Assembly (NCBI GenBank): GCA_024274915.1
Contig: JAJSAC010000063.1
Location: forward strand, 19,976 to 83,975
DNA length: 64,000 bases
Direction: 5' to 3'
DNA from: Thermodesulfobacteriota bacterium
Lineage (GTDB): Bacteria; Thermosulfidibacterota; Thermosulfidibacteria; Thermosulfidibacterales; B14-G1
The position numbers and the translations under genes were made by a program. The notes under the pieces are model-generated. The model did no database searches. It was not told where the DNA came from and was given only the letters and a program-made list of their open reading frames with translations. This document shows positions 37,800 to 47,776 of the stretch, piece after piece. Each line of letters opens with the position of its first letter. Positions within the stretch are counted from its first letter, which is position 1.

Positions 37800-39119
37800 A
37801 TGGAGGAGTCGATTTGGCGCAAGGCCCTGTGGGGAGGGTATAACATCCTTTTAGGGGGAGGTGCCCTGGTGGCCTCTCCCCTTTTGGCTTACAAGGTGGC
37901 TGCCACTCCCCGCTGGCGGGTGGGTTGGGAGGAGAGGGTGGCCCTGGAGTTGCCCCCCGAGCCCCAGGGGGAGCCCGTTTTCTGGATCCACGCTGTCTCC
38001 GTTGGAGAGGTGATGGCCGTATCCCCTTTGGTCAAGGCCTTGCGGGAGAAGTATCCCCAGGCCTCCATCTACCTCTCCACGGTGACGGAGACGGGCAAGG
38101 AGACGGTCTTGGAACGGGTGGGGAGGTACATAGACCATCACCTCTTCCTGCCCCTGGACTGGGCTCCTCTGGTGGGGCGGGTGGTGAGGAGGATTTGTCC
38201 CCAGCTCTTTGCCTTGGTGGAGACAGAGATATGGCCCAACCTTCTGCGGTCCCTGGCCTTGAAAGGGACCCAGGTTGTTTTGGTGAACGGGAGGATTTCC
38301 CCCTCTTCTTTTGAGGGCTACGGCAAGGCTCAGCCCCTCTTGAGGCACGTATGGAGATACTTCCAGTCCATGGCCATGCAGTCTCCCCGGGATGCCGCCC
38401 GGATTCTAGCCCTGGGGGCACCCAACGAAAAGGTGGTGGTGGCGGGTAACCTCAAGTATGACCAGGCCATCCTCCAGCTGGAGGAGGTGGATCCCCGGGA
38501 GGTGTTGGAAAGGTTCCGTTTATCCCGGGATGAGGAAGTGATAGTGGCGGGCTCCACCCATCCCGGGGAGGAGGAGTTGATATTGGATGCCTTTGTCTCT
38601 TTGAGGGGGGAGTTTCCCCATCTCACCCTCCTTTTAGCTCCTCGCCATCCCCGTAGGAGGGACGAAGTGGAGTCTGTCCTCCGGGACAGGGGAATGGCTT
38701 GGGTGCTAAGGACCCAGATAGAAGAACGCAAGGGAGAGCCCGTCATTCTTCTGGATACATTGGGGGAGCTGGCGGCAGCTTACTCTGTGGCCAGGATAGC
38801 CCTGGTGGGGGGATCCTGGATTGACCGGGGAGGCCACAACCCCCTGGAGCCCGCCTTCTTTGCCAAGTCCATCCTCATGGGTCCTAGCTATTTCAACTTT
38901 GTGGATATGGTGGAGGACCTAAGGAGGGGAGGAGGGATAAGGGTGGTGGCTCGGGAGGATCTGGAGAAGGAGATGAGGGCCTTCCTGGCCGATGAAGGGA
39001 AGGCCAGCTCCATGGGGGAGCGGGCCCGGGGGGTGCTCTTGAGAAATAAAGGGGCCCTGGATCGCCACATGGAGCTTATCCAGACCCTTTTGTCTGGTGG
39101 TCCAGAAGAAGCATTGTGA
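37800..39119 (+). CDS. waaA: 3-deoxy-D-manno-octulosonic acid (Kdo) transferase
   Basis: A 439-residue GT-B glycosyltransferase that adds Kdo to lipid A precursor at the inner membrane. It has an N-terminal membrane anchor (ILLGGGALVASPLLAYKV), the WIHAVSVGEVMAVSPLV segment with the catalytic Glu, YLSTVTETGKE, LVETEIWPNLL, NGRISPSSF, VAGSTHPGEEELIL and LVGGSWIDRGGHNPLEPA near the end. The start chosen has AGAGGGAAG before it; an in-frame upstream start at 37785 is possible. It is evidence for lipopolysaccharide and so for a Gram-negative envelope. Confidence 0.95.
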   Translation: MEESIWRKALWGGYNILLGGGALVASPLLAYKVAATPRWRVGWEERVALELPPEPQGEPVFWIHAVSVGEVMAVSPLVKALREKYPQASIYLSTVTETGKETVLERVGRYIDHHLFLPLDWAPLVGRVVRRICPQLFALVETEIWPNLLRSLALKGTQVVLVNGRISPSSFEGYGKAQPLLRHVWRYFQSMAMQSPRDAARILALGAPNEKVVVAGNLKYDQAILQLEEVDPREVLERFRLSRDEEVIVAGSTHPGEEELILDAFVSLRGEFPHLTLLLAPRHPRRRDEVESVLRDRGMAWVLRTQIEERKGEPVILLDTLGELAAAYSVARIALVGGSWIDRGGHNPLEPAFFAKSILMGPSYFNFVDMVEDLRRGGGIRVVAREDLEKEMRAFLADEGKASSMGERARGVLLRNKGALDRHMELIQTLLSGGPEEAL

Positions 39120-39270
39120 CCCTGTTTTCATCTCCCTTTCATCATGACCCATCCTTTTCTTGGCAAAGCTGGGGAAAAACGGGATAGCCCTATCAAAATC
39201 GCAGAGACATACGATTGTTACCCCCGGAATTGTCCCGGGTGAGAATCAAGGCCTCGGTTGTTTGGGGATT

Positions 39271-39636
39271 TCAAAGGTGAGGTTGGCTTTCTCCCAGGGG
39301 CACCACGGGGCCCAGGGACTGGAGATATCTTTCCCTCTCTTCCTGGGGTGCGAGAATGAGGTCGAAGGAGATCTCCAGTCTGGATGCCAGAAGGTCGTAC
39401 ACCCGGGAGTAGAGTTCCCGGAAATTCTCCCGGGTGAGTCCCTGGGCTACCACCAGGATGTCCATGTCGCTGGTGCCCGTGTGATCTCCCCGGGCCAGGG
39501 AGCCGAAGAGATAGACCTCCCTCACCCAGGGCAGTTCTTTCTTGAGGGCCTGGGCTGTTTCCAGAGCCAGGGCCAGGGCCTTGTCCCTATCCAGAGATAA
39601 GACCTTTACAGAACCCCATGATCCTTTCCGCCGCAT
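39271..39636 (-). CDS. MNT-type nucleotidyltransferase (antitoxin partner of HEPN)
   Basis: A 121-residue minimal nucleotidyltransferase. The core motif VYLFGSLARGDHTGTSDMDILV has the GS loop and both catalytic Asp, so it is probably active. Known systems: MntA-like proteins neutralise the HEPN RNase by AMPylating it. It starts 50 bases inside the HEPN gene (ATG shared with the GCGGCG stretch); no closer canonical start exists. It is the last gene of the minus-strand run from enolase. Confidence 0.85.
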   Translation of the reverse strand: MRRKGSWGSVKVLSLDRDKALALALETAQALKKELPWVREVYLFGSLARGDHTGTSDMDILVVAQGLTRENFRELYSRVYDLLASRLEISFDLILAPQEERERYLQSLGPVVPLGESQPHL

Positions 39637-39985
39637 TTATGGCCTCCAGGGCATCCTTTTGGGTGTAATAGTCGGAGGGGTTTCCCCAAGGGAATCCGTT
39701 GGGGTACCTGGTGGGTATGTACAACTTGTCCAGGGTCTTGGCCAGCTCCTTCAGGTCCCCTGGTATGGGTAGTTCCCCTTCTCTTTCTAAGACCCTTAGC
39801 ATCTCCAAGAGGGAATGGCCCCAGATGGTGAGTCCCCGGTGCATGGCCAGGGCTTTCACGGCCTTTTCTGAGGCCTGCTGGCTGGTGAAACAGGCCCATT
39901 CGTAATACCCGTGCTCCAGGTCCACTCTGGCCTTTTCCAGGTCCCGTTCCCCCTGCCTTAACCAGTCCAGGTGTCTCTTCACCAC
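39587..39985 (-). CDS. HEPN-domain protein (toxin partner of MNT)
   Basis: A 132-residue helical HEPN protein with WLRQGERDLEKARVDLEHGYYEWACFTSQQASEKAVKALA and the RX6H motif RGLTIWGH, which in HepT toxins forms the RNase site. It is paired with the MNT gene, with a 50-base overlap. It begins 9 bases after the MaoC gene, so it is embedded in the enolase transcript. A role as toxin-antitoxin is likely, while a simple nucleotide-binding role cannot be excluded. Confidence 0.85.
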   Translation of the reverse strand: MVKRHLDWLRQGERDLEKARVDLEHGYYEWACFTSQQASEKAVKALAMHRGLTIWGHSLLEMLRVLEREGELPIPGDLKELAKTLDKLYIPTRYPNGFPWGNPSDYYTQKDALEAINAAERIMGFCKGLISG

Positions 39986-39994
39986 CTCACCCCA

Positions 39995-41772
<1,778 letters not shown>

Positions 41773-41885
41773 TTAAATGGGTATCATAGGATCAGGTGGG
41801 AAGGCCAGGCCCTCTTTTCCCCTCCCTGTGTGCTTTAAACCTGGTGGAGGCTCTGGTAATCTGAAAACAAAAAGGAGGGTTTGTG

Positions 41886-42563
41886 ATGACACGCCCCACC
41901 CTATTTGAGCTAAATCACCTTTGCAACGAAGAGTCTTGGAGGATGTTTCGCATCATAGGGGATTTTGTTGAAGGTTTCGACGCCTTGCCTGCCTTTTTGC
42001 CGGCGGTTACCGTTTATGGCTCGGCCCGGGTGAAGGAAGGGGACCGGGTTTACCAGTTGGCCAGGGAGGTGGGAGTGGAGTTGGCAAAGGCGGGTTTTTC
42101 CGTCTTCACCGGAGGGGGGCCAGGGGTCATGGAGGCGGCCAACAGGGGAGCTTTTGAGGCGGGCGGTAAGTCCGTGGGCCTGAACATTGATCTACCCCAC
42201 GAACAAAAGCCCAACCCTTACACCACCCTCACCTTGAATTTCCATTACTTCTTTGTTCGCAAAGTGATGTTGGTGCGCTATGCTACAGCCTTTGTTCTCC
42301 TTCCCGGTGGTCTTGGGACCATAGACGAGTTTTTTGAGACTATCTTGCTCATCCAGACCTCCAAGATACAGCCTTTTCCTGTGGTGTTGGTGAGTAAGGA
42401 GTACTGGACGGGGCTGGTGGAGTGGCTCAAGGGTGAGGTGCTTGGCAGGGGATACATAGACGAGGACAATCTGGATATTTTTCATATCGTGGAATCGGCC
42501 CAGGAGGCTGTAGAGAGAATCATTGTCTGGTATCATGAGCACGAGAGGGAGTTTGTGATATAG
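41886..42563 (+). CDS. LOG-family Rossmann protein (TIGR00730 type)
   Basis: A 225-residue protein with the two LOG motifs: FTGGGPGVMEAANRGA and LLPGGLGTIDEFFE. Characterised relatives are nucleoside-5'-monophosphate ribohydrolases (cytokinin-activating in plants; PpnN in E. coli). The ATG at 41886 is six bases from AGGAGGG; the GTG just before is only three. It is divergent from enolase. A tiny membrane-protein gene follows eight bases later. Confidence 0.88.
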   Translation: MTRPTLFELNHLCNEESWRMFRIIGDFVEGFDALPAFLPAVTVYGSARVKEGDRVYQLAREVGVELAKAGFSVFTGGGPGVMEAANRGAFEAGGKSVGLNIDLPHEQKPNPYTTLTLNFHYFFVRKVMLVRYATAFVLLPGGLGTIDEFFETILLIQTSKIQPFPVVLVSKEYWTGLVEWLKGEVLGRGYIDEDNLDIFHIVESAQEAVERIIVWYHEHEREFVI

Positions 42564-42571
42564 GGGAAGGG

Positions 42572-42670
42572 ATGGGTAAGGGGCTTTTCATCATAGAGGT
42601 CGTTGCCTGGGTGAATGTGGTGGCCGTTCTCATTTGGTTTGGCATCAAGTTCTTCCGGCGTAGGCTCTGA
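42572..42670 (+). CDS. small single-span membrane protein, 32 residues
   Basis: The ATG follows GGGGAAGGG and opens a 32-codon frame ending in TGA. The peptide has a short start, one hydrophobic span (IIEVVAWVNVVAVLIWFGI) and a basic end KFFRRRL, so it should insert with its C-terminus in the cytoplasm. It lies eight bases after the LOG gene and is probably co-transcribed. No family is recognised. Codon use is normal for the window. Confidence 0.55.
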   Translation: MGKGLFIIEVVAWVNVVAVLIWFGIKFFRRRL

Positions 42671-42771
42671 GCGTGGTGCTTTTGCCTTAGTCTGGTGACG
42701 GGCAGGGCCCTCTAATGGTATGGCCCAGGCAGATTCGTTTGGAAGTTTCTTTGGGCTCTGGAGTGGGGCCC

Positions 42772-43671
42772 CTATCGTGCCCGATGGGATAATAGGGAGA
42801 GGATGATCTCTTCTATCTCTTTGTAACGGGAGATGGTCTTTTCTATGATCTCCTGGGGCAAAGGTGGAGCTGGGGGCCTTTTGTCCCAGTCCAGGGTCTC
42901 CAGATAATCCCGGATGAACTGCTTGTCATAGTTGGGGGGGCTGGTGCCTACCTGGTAGGTCCTCTGTGACCAGAAGCGGCTGGAGTCGGGGGTGAGGACC
43001 TCGTCTATGAGGTAGAGGTTGCTTTCTTGGTCCAGGCCGAACTCGAATTTGGTGTCTGAGAGGATGATGCCCCTGTCCCACAAGAGGTTGTGGGCCCAGG
43101 AGTAGATCTCCAGGGAGATCTCCTTCACCCTGTGGGCTATCTCTTCGTTGCCGACGATCCTGACGTACTCTTCGAAAGGGATGTTTTCGTCGTGGCCACT
43201 CTCTGCCTTGGTGGCAGGGGTGAAGATGGGTCGGGGAAAGCGCTCGGCCTGTTTCATGCCCGGTGGGAGTTTTATGCCGCATATCTCTCCCGTGGTCTGG
43301 TAGTCTTTCCAGGCACTTCCAAAGAGGTAGCCCCGGGCCACACACTCCACGTCCAGCCTTTTCAGTTTCTTCACCAGGACGGCCCTGTCTTCTAGCTCAG
43401 GGTAGTTGGCCAAAAAAGGTAGTTCTTCTTGGGGATGGGTGGAGATGAGGTGGTTGGGTACCTGGTCTATCATGCTGAACCATTTATTGGAGATGCGGGT
43501 GAGAACCTGGCCCTTGCCGGGGATGCCTTCGTCGAAAACCACGTCGAAGGCCGAGATGCGATCCGTAGCCACCAGAAGGATTTTGTCCCCATCCGCTTGG
43601 TAAACGTCCCTCACCTTGCCGGAGAAAAGTTTCTTAAGCTCCCTGATACTGGTACTGGTGACGGCTTCCAT
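42772..43671 (-). CDS. purC: phosphoribosylaminoimidazole-succinocarboxamide synthase
   Basis: A 299-residue ATP-dependent ligase of purine synthesis (CAIR plus aspartate to SAICAR). It shows the signature GKVRDVYQADGDKILLVATDRISAFD, ECVARGYLFGSAWKDY, ILSDTKFEFGLD and LIDEVLTPDSSRFW. The start has GAAGGAGGAG just before; upstream in-frame codons are unrelated. The length is that of the longer bacterial/eukaryotic form rather than the 240-residue type. It has a clear promoter and is divergent from relA/spoT. Confidence 0.96.
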   Translation of the reverse strand: MEAVTSTSIRELKKLFSGKVRDVYQADGDKILLVATDRISAFDVVFDEGIPGKGQVLTRISNKWFSMIDQVPNHLISTHPQEELPFLANYPELEDRAVLVKKLKRLDVECVARGYLFGSAWKDYQTTGEICGIKLPPGMKQAERFPRPIFTPATKAESGHDENIPFEEYVRIVGNEEIAHRVKEISLEIYSWAHNLLWDRGIILSDTKFEFGLDQESNLYLIDEVLTPDSSRFWSQRTYQVGTSPPNYDKQFIRDYLETLDWDKRPPAPPLPQEIIEKTISRYKEIEEIILSLLSHRAR

Positions 43672-43703
43672 TTTCTCCTCCTTCTTTATTACGGCTGTTC
43701 CCC

Positions 43704-43732
43704 ATCTTAGTATGGTATAGGTGCTGGAGCAA
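43704..43732 (-). promoter_or_regulatory. probable sigma-70 promoter for purC
   Basis: On the minus strand: TTGCTC (43732-43727), a 17-base spacer and TAAGAT (43709-43704), 33 bases before the purC ATG. Confidence 0.55.
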
Positions 43733-43870
43733 TGGGATCTACGATGAAGGGAGGGAAGTTCTTTCCCTGGGCCCCTTGGTAAAAGTTTGTGGGAGCCCAG
43801 TGGACCGTTTTCTCTTGCCAAGGTGGGAGTAGGGACCTATATTCCCACTATCCCGGGGAGAAGAAGAGAG

Positions 43871-46051
43871 ATGGAACCGGTCTACACTAAATACGAGGAA
43901 TACGAGGAACAGCTGGAGGATATAAAGAGGGAGATTCTTTCCCATCACCCCCAGAGTTCCTTGGAGATATTGGAAAGGGCTTTCCACTTTGCCGACGAGG
44001 CCCACAAGGGTCAGAAAAGGAAGTCGGGAGAGCCCTATATTGTTCATCCCCTCAACGTGGCCGTTATTCTGGCAAGGATGAGAATGGACCCTAACACTGT
44101 GGCCGCTGGCCTCCTCCACGATGTCCTAGAGGATACCGCTGTCGTTTTCAAGGATCTGATACGGGAGTTTGGTGAAGACATCGCCTTCTTGGTGGAGGGT
44201 GTCTCCAAGATTGGAAGGCTGGAGTCCAGGACCATGCTCCAGCAACAGGCAGAGACCATAAGGAAGATGCTCCTGGCCATGGCCAAAGATATCCGGGTCA
44301 TCCTTATCAAGCTGGCCGATAGACTCCACAACATGAGAACCATCCATTTTATCCCTAGGGAGGCCAAGCGGAAACGCATTGCTCAAGAGACCATGGATAT
44401 ATACGTGCCCCTGGCCCACCGGTTGGGCATTGCCTGGTTGAAATGGGAGTTGGAGGATCTGGCTTTTCGAGAACTCAACCCCGAGATGTACGAGTACATC
44501 CGGGAGAGGGTGGCCAAGAGGCGGGAAGAACGAGAAGCCTACATCCAGAACATGATTCGGGTGATGAAGGAAAAGCTGGAGGCGAAAGGGATCAGGGCGG
44601 AGGTGACGGGCCGCCCCAAGAGCTTTTTTTCTATCTATAGCAAAATGTTGGAGCACAACCTCACTTTCGAAGACCTTTACGACCTCATAGCTCTGCGGAT
44701 CATTGTGGACACCGTGGACCAGTGCTACATGGTTTTGGGGATCATACACTCCAGCTGGCCCCACATCCCCGGTCGTTTCAAGGACTATATAGCCATGCCC
44801 AAGCCCAATATGTACCGATCCCTACATACCACGGTGGTTGGTCCTGGAGGTGAAAAGGTGGAGTTCCAGATCCGCACGTGGGATATGCACCGGGTGGCCG
44901 AGGAAGGCATAGCTGCCCATTGGCGATACAAGGAGGGGAAGTCTGACCAGGAAGAAGACCGGGTGGTCACTTGGCTGCGTCACCTTCTTGAGTGGCAGCA
45001 GGACATGAGGGATTCCCGGGAGTTTCTCCAGAACCTCAAAGTGGATCTGTTCCCTGAGAAGGTCTATGTTTTCACCCCCAAGGGTGAGGTCAAGGCCCTG
45101 CCCCGGGGGGCCACGCCCATTGACTTTGCCTATGCCGTTCACACTGAGGTGGGACACCACTGTGCCGGTGCCCGGGTGGATGGTCGGTTGGTTCCTTTGA
45201 GTTACCAGCTGAAAACAGGGGAGCAGGTAGAAATTGTCACTTCCCCCGAGCGCCACCCCAGTCGGGATTGGTTGAGACTGGTGAAGACCACCCGGGCCAG
45301 GGCCAAGATCCAGTCTTGGCTTAGGGCCCAGGAGAGGGAGCGGGCCTTTGAACTGGGACGGGACCTGTGCCAGAAGGAATTCAGGAAGTTTGGCAGAAAC
45401 TTCCTGAAGAAGCTGGACAGGGGTGAAGTAGACAAGGTGGCCCAGGAATTGGGCTTCAACAACGCCTACGATTTGGTGGTGGCCGTAGGCTTTGGCAGGG
45501 TGGGTGCCCGCCAGGTGGTGAGGAGGGCCATACCCCCTGAGGAGATGGGGGAGCGGGAGAAGAAAAAGCTTCAAGAAGAGGTCCGCCGACCCCGCAAAGA
45601 GCGGGATGTGAAGGTCACGGTTAAGGGACTGGATGATGTGTTGGTTCGTTTCGCCCGTTGTTGCAACCCCATTCCCGGTGACGAGATTGTGGGTTATATC
45701 ACCCGAGGTAAAGGGGTCACCATCCATACCGCTGACTGTCCCAATCTCCTTCATTTGAGGGTGGATCCCGAGCGCCAGGTGGATGCTGAGTGGGACATAG
45801 ACGACAGGAGTGTGTTGCCTGTGAAACTCAGGGTGGAGACGGAAGATAAGATGGGGCTTTTAGCAGAGATTTCCCAGGCCATAGCGGGGGAAGGGGTGAA
45901 CGTGGAGAGGGCCGATGTGGCCACTACAGGCCAGGGAAAGGCCTACCTCAACTTCGTCATAGATGTGAAGGACGTGGAACACCTGGAGCGGGTTAAAAAG
46001 TCGATCCGTAGGATTCCCGGGGTGGTGAGAGTAGAGAGAATGATGAGGTGA
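43871..46051 (+). CDS. bifunctional (p)ppGpp synthetase/hydrolase, RelA/SpoT family
   Basis: A 726-residue stringent-response enzyme. The HD hydrolase domain has HFADEAHKGQKRKSGEPYIVHP, LLHDVLEDT and ADRLHNMRT, all intact. The synthetase has GRPKSFFSIYSKM and RIIVDTVDQCY with RSLHTTVVGPGG. These are followed by the TGS domain (VYVFTPKGEVKALPRGATPIDFAYAVH), a Cys-bearing zinc-finger/RIS region (FARCCNPIPGDEIVGYITRGKGV) and the C-terminal ACT domain. A typical Rel with both activities. The ATG at 43871 follows a GA-rich ribosome site and the family starts there. Confidence 0.96.
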   Translation: MEPVYTKYEEYEEQLEDIKREILSHHPQSSLEILERAFHFADEAHKGQKRKSGEPYIVHPLNVAVILARMRMDPNTVAAGLLHDVLEDTAVVFKDLIREFGEDIAFLVEGVSKIGRLESRTMLQQQAETIRKMLLAMAKDIRVILIKLADRLHNMRTIHFIPREAKRKRIAQETMDIYVPLAHRLGIAWLKWELEDLAFRELNPEMYEYIRERVAKRREEREAYIQNMIRVMKEKLEAKGIRAEVTGRPKSFFSIYSKMLEHNLTFEDLYDLIALRIIVDTVDQCYMVLGIIHSSWPHIPGRFKDYIAMPKPNMYRSLHTTVVGPGGEKVEFQIRTWDMHRVAEEGIAAHWRYKEGKSDQEEDRVVTWLRHLLEWQQDMRDSREFLQNLKVDLFPEKVYVFTPKGEVKALPRGATPIDFAYAVHTEVGHHCAGARVDGRLVPLSYQLKTGEQVEIVTSPERHPSRDWLRLVKTTRARAKIQSWLRAQERERAFELGRDLCQKEFRKFGRNFLKKLDRGEVDKVAQELGFNNAYDLVVAVGFGRVGARQVVRRAIPPEEMGEREKKKLQEEVRRPRKERDVKVTVKGLDDVLVRFARCCNPIPGDEIVGYITRGKGVTIHTADCPNLLHLRVDPERQVDAEWDIDDRSVLPVKLRVETEDKMGLLAEISQAIAGEGVNVERADVATTGQGKAYLNFVIDVKDVEHLERVKKSIRRIPGVVRVERMMR

Positions 46052-46138
46052 AGGGCTCTAGGCTGTCGGAGGCATCACCCAGGAATCCCTTTTGAGGAAC
46101 GCTGTGAAACAGGTGGGGTGCAGTTTTTTGTGAAGAGC

Positions 46139-46158
46139 GGGAGGAGAGCCTCCCCTTT
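46139..46158 (+). terminator. possible terminator after relA/spoT
   Basis: GGGAGG (46139-46144) and CCTCCC (46149-46154) form a 6-bp stem with a 4-base loop followed by CTTT. It is short, and lies at the tail-to-tail junction with rpmB. Confidence 0.35.
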
Positions 46159-46349
46159 CAGGCCTTGACCACTTTTCCTGCCTTGAGGCACTTGGTGCAT
46201 ACCTTGATGGTTTTTACTGTGCCGTTGGGATAGCGGACCTTAACCCTTTGGATGTTGGGCAGAAACTTCCGCTTGCTCACGTTGTGGGCGTGACTGATTT
46301 TGTGGCCGCTCATAGGACCCTTACCGCAGATTTCGCAACGCCTGGCCAT
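46158..46349 (-). CDS. rpmB: 50S ribosomal protein L28
   Basis: A 63-residue ribosomal protein opening [20 protein letters not shown], the standard L28 start. It keeps the Cys pairs CEIC and CTKC, so it is the zinc-binding form. The basic middle [14 protein letters not shown] binds rRNA. The start ATG has GGAG nearby. It stands alone on the minus strand. Confidence 0.96.
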   Translation of the reverse strand: MARRCEICGKGPMSGHKISHAHNVSKRKFLPNIQRVKVRYPNGTVKTIKVCTKCLKAGKVVKA

Positions 46350-46500
46350 GACCAACTCCTCCCACGGGTTTTAAAGCGCTCCCCTCCATAGCACAGGCCC
46401 CCATTTTTTTGCAAGGCCTTTTTATCCACTTCTCCCCTGAACTTCGAAGAAGGGGGTCCTTCCCTTTCAGAATCTTGGGAGGGGTGGTATATTTCAAGGC

Positions 46501-47577
46501 ATGAGACCCACAGGCGCTGCCCATTTGCCCTTGCACGGCGGTAAGGCGCCTCCCTGGCTTTTTAGCAGGATGGCGAAGCTGGCCCGGGAGGTGGTGACCC
46601 TTCTAGTGGCCGATTACGGCGGCAAGGAGGTGGTCCGCCGTTTTGCCGATCCTTTCTGGTTTCAGGCCTTTGGTTGTCTTTTAGGTTTCGACTGGCACTC
46701 CAGCGGTGTCACCACCACGGTCACGGGGGCGGTTAAGGAGGCGTTGAAGGATTCGGCACCCGAGCTGGGCCTATTCGTGGCTGGGGGCAAGGGTCGGGTG
46801 TCCAGGCGGACTCCCCAGGAGGTGGAGGCAGCAGCGGATTTGGGGGGTTTCGATCCTGCACCCCTGGTTTACGCCAGTCGTATGAGTGCTAAAGTGGACA
46901 GCACGGCTCTCCAGGACGGTTACCAGCTTTACCACCACGTCATCATTTTCACTCCCCAAGGCCACTGGGCTGTGGTTCAACAGGGCATGAACGTCACGAA
47001 CCGATATGCCAGACGGTATCACTGGCTCAGTGAAGGCCTTTCGTCATTTGTAGAGGAGCCCCACAAGGCAGTATGTGCCATGGCCAGAGGTAGGGCTTTG
47101 AACATGGTGGCCAGGGAGAGTTGCCAGGCTCGCCGGGGGGTGGTGACCCTGGTGGAGGAGTACCATGTCCAGGCCCTGGTGAAGGAGATGAAGAAGATTC
47201 AGGTACTGGAGATGCCCTCTCGCCACCATATCCTTATGAGGGACATTGATGTGGATAGGTTGAAGAGGGGCCTGGAGGAGGCAAGGCGCAGGTTGCCCCG
47301 TCATTTCCAGGAACTTCTGGAGACTCCGGGGTTAGGGCCCAAGACCCTCCGGGCCCTGGCCTTGACGGCAGAGGTCCTTTACGGCACCCCCGTGAGCTTT
47401 CGGGACCCTGCCCGATTCAGCTTTGCCCATGGTGGCAAGGACGGCCATCCCTATCCTGTGGATCGTTCCCTTTACGACCAGACCATAGAGATGCTGAGAC
47501 AGGTCGTCAGACGGGCAAGCCTTTCCCCTTTGGAGAAGGAGAGGGCCCATGAGAGGTTGAACAGGTTTAAGCGGTGA
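46501..47577 (+). CDS. DUF763 family protein
   Basis: A 358-residue protein with the recognisable DUF763 opening RPTGAAHLPLHGGKAPPWLFSRM. Other conserved-looking parts are DPFWFQAFGCLLGFDWHSSGVTT, the YASRMSAKVDSTALQDGYQLY segment, a His-rich MPSRHHILMRDID, and a helix-hairpin-helix-like LLETPGLGPKTLRALAL near residue 275, as in DNA-binding proteins. It ends with AHGGKDGHPYPVDR. The function is not known; a nucleic-acid role is inferred from the hairpin motif. The gene stands alone on the plus strand, divergent from rpmB. Confidence 0.8.
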   Translation: MRPTGAAHLPLHGGKAPPWLFSRMAKLAREVVTLLVADYGGKEVVRRFADPFWFQAFGCLLGFDWHSSGVTTTVTGAVKEALKDSAPELGLFVAGGKGRVSRRTPQEVEAAADLGGFDPAPLVYASRMSAKVDSTALQDGYQLYHHVIIFTPQGHWAVVQQGMNVTNRYARRYHWLSEGLSSFVEEPHKAVCAMARGRALNMVARESCQARRGVVTLVEEYHVQALVKEMKKIQVLEMPSRHHILMRDIDVDRLKRGLEEARRRLPRHFQELLETPGLGPKTLRALALTAEVLYGTPVSFRDPARFSFAHGGKDGHPYPVDRSLYDQTIEMLRQVVRRASLSPLEKERAHERLNRFKR

Positions 47578-47776
47578 AAAGTTAAAAGTTGAAAGTGAAG
47601 AGAGGGAGGTTGAAGACCCGTGGCTCATAGCTCATGGTGAAGGGTGGATGGGTTGACGGATAGACGGGTTGGGGAGGTGGATGGGTAGACATCTACCCTT
47701 CACCACTTCCCAATCCTCCGCTTCCCTTTCTTGCTACTTCACTATTTAACTAATTAACTAACTACCGGGAGGTTCT
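47578..47776. repeat. intergenic short-word repeat block with hairpin
   Basis: The gap between the DUF763 and PP-loop genes. It holds AAAAGTTAAAAGTTGAAAGT, then GGCTCATAGCTCATGG, then GGATGGGT-type words turning at GGGTAGA-CA-TCTACCC (a 7-bp palindrome) into pyrimidine words (CTTCACCACTTCCC, TTGCTACTTCACTATTTAAC). The purine half and the pyrimidine half form a long imperfect inverted repeat. There is no coding potential. Confidence 0.6.
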
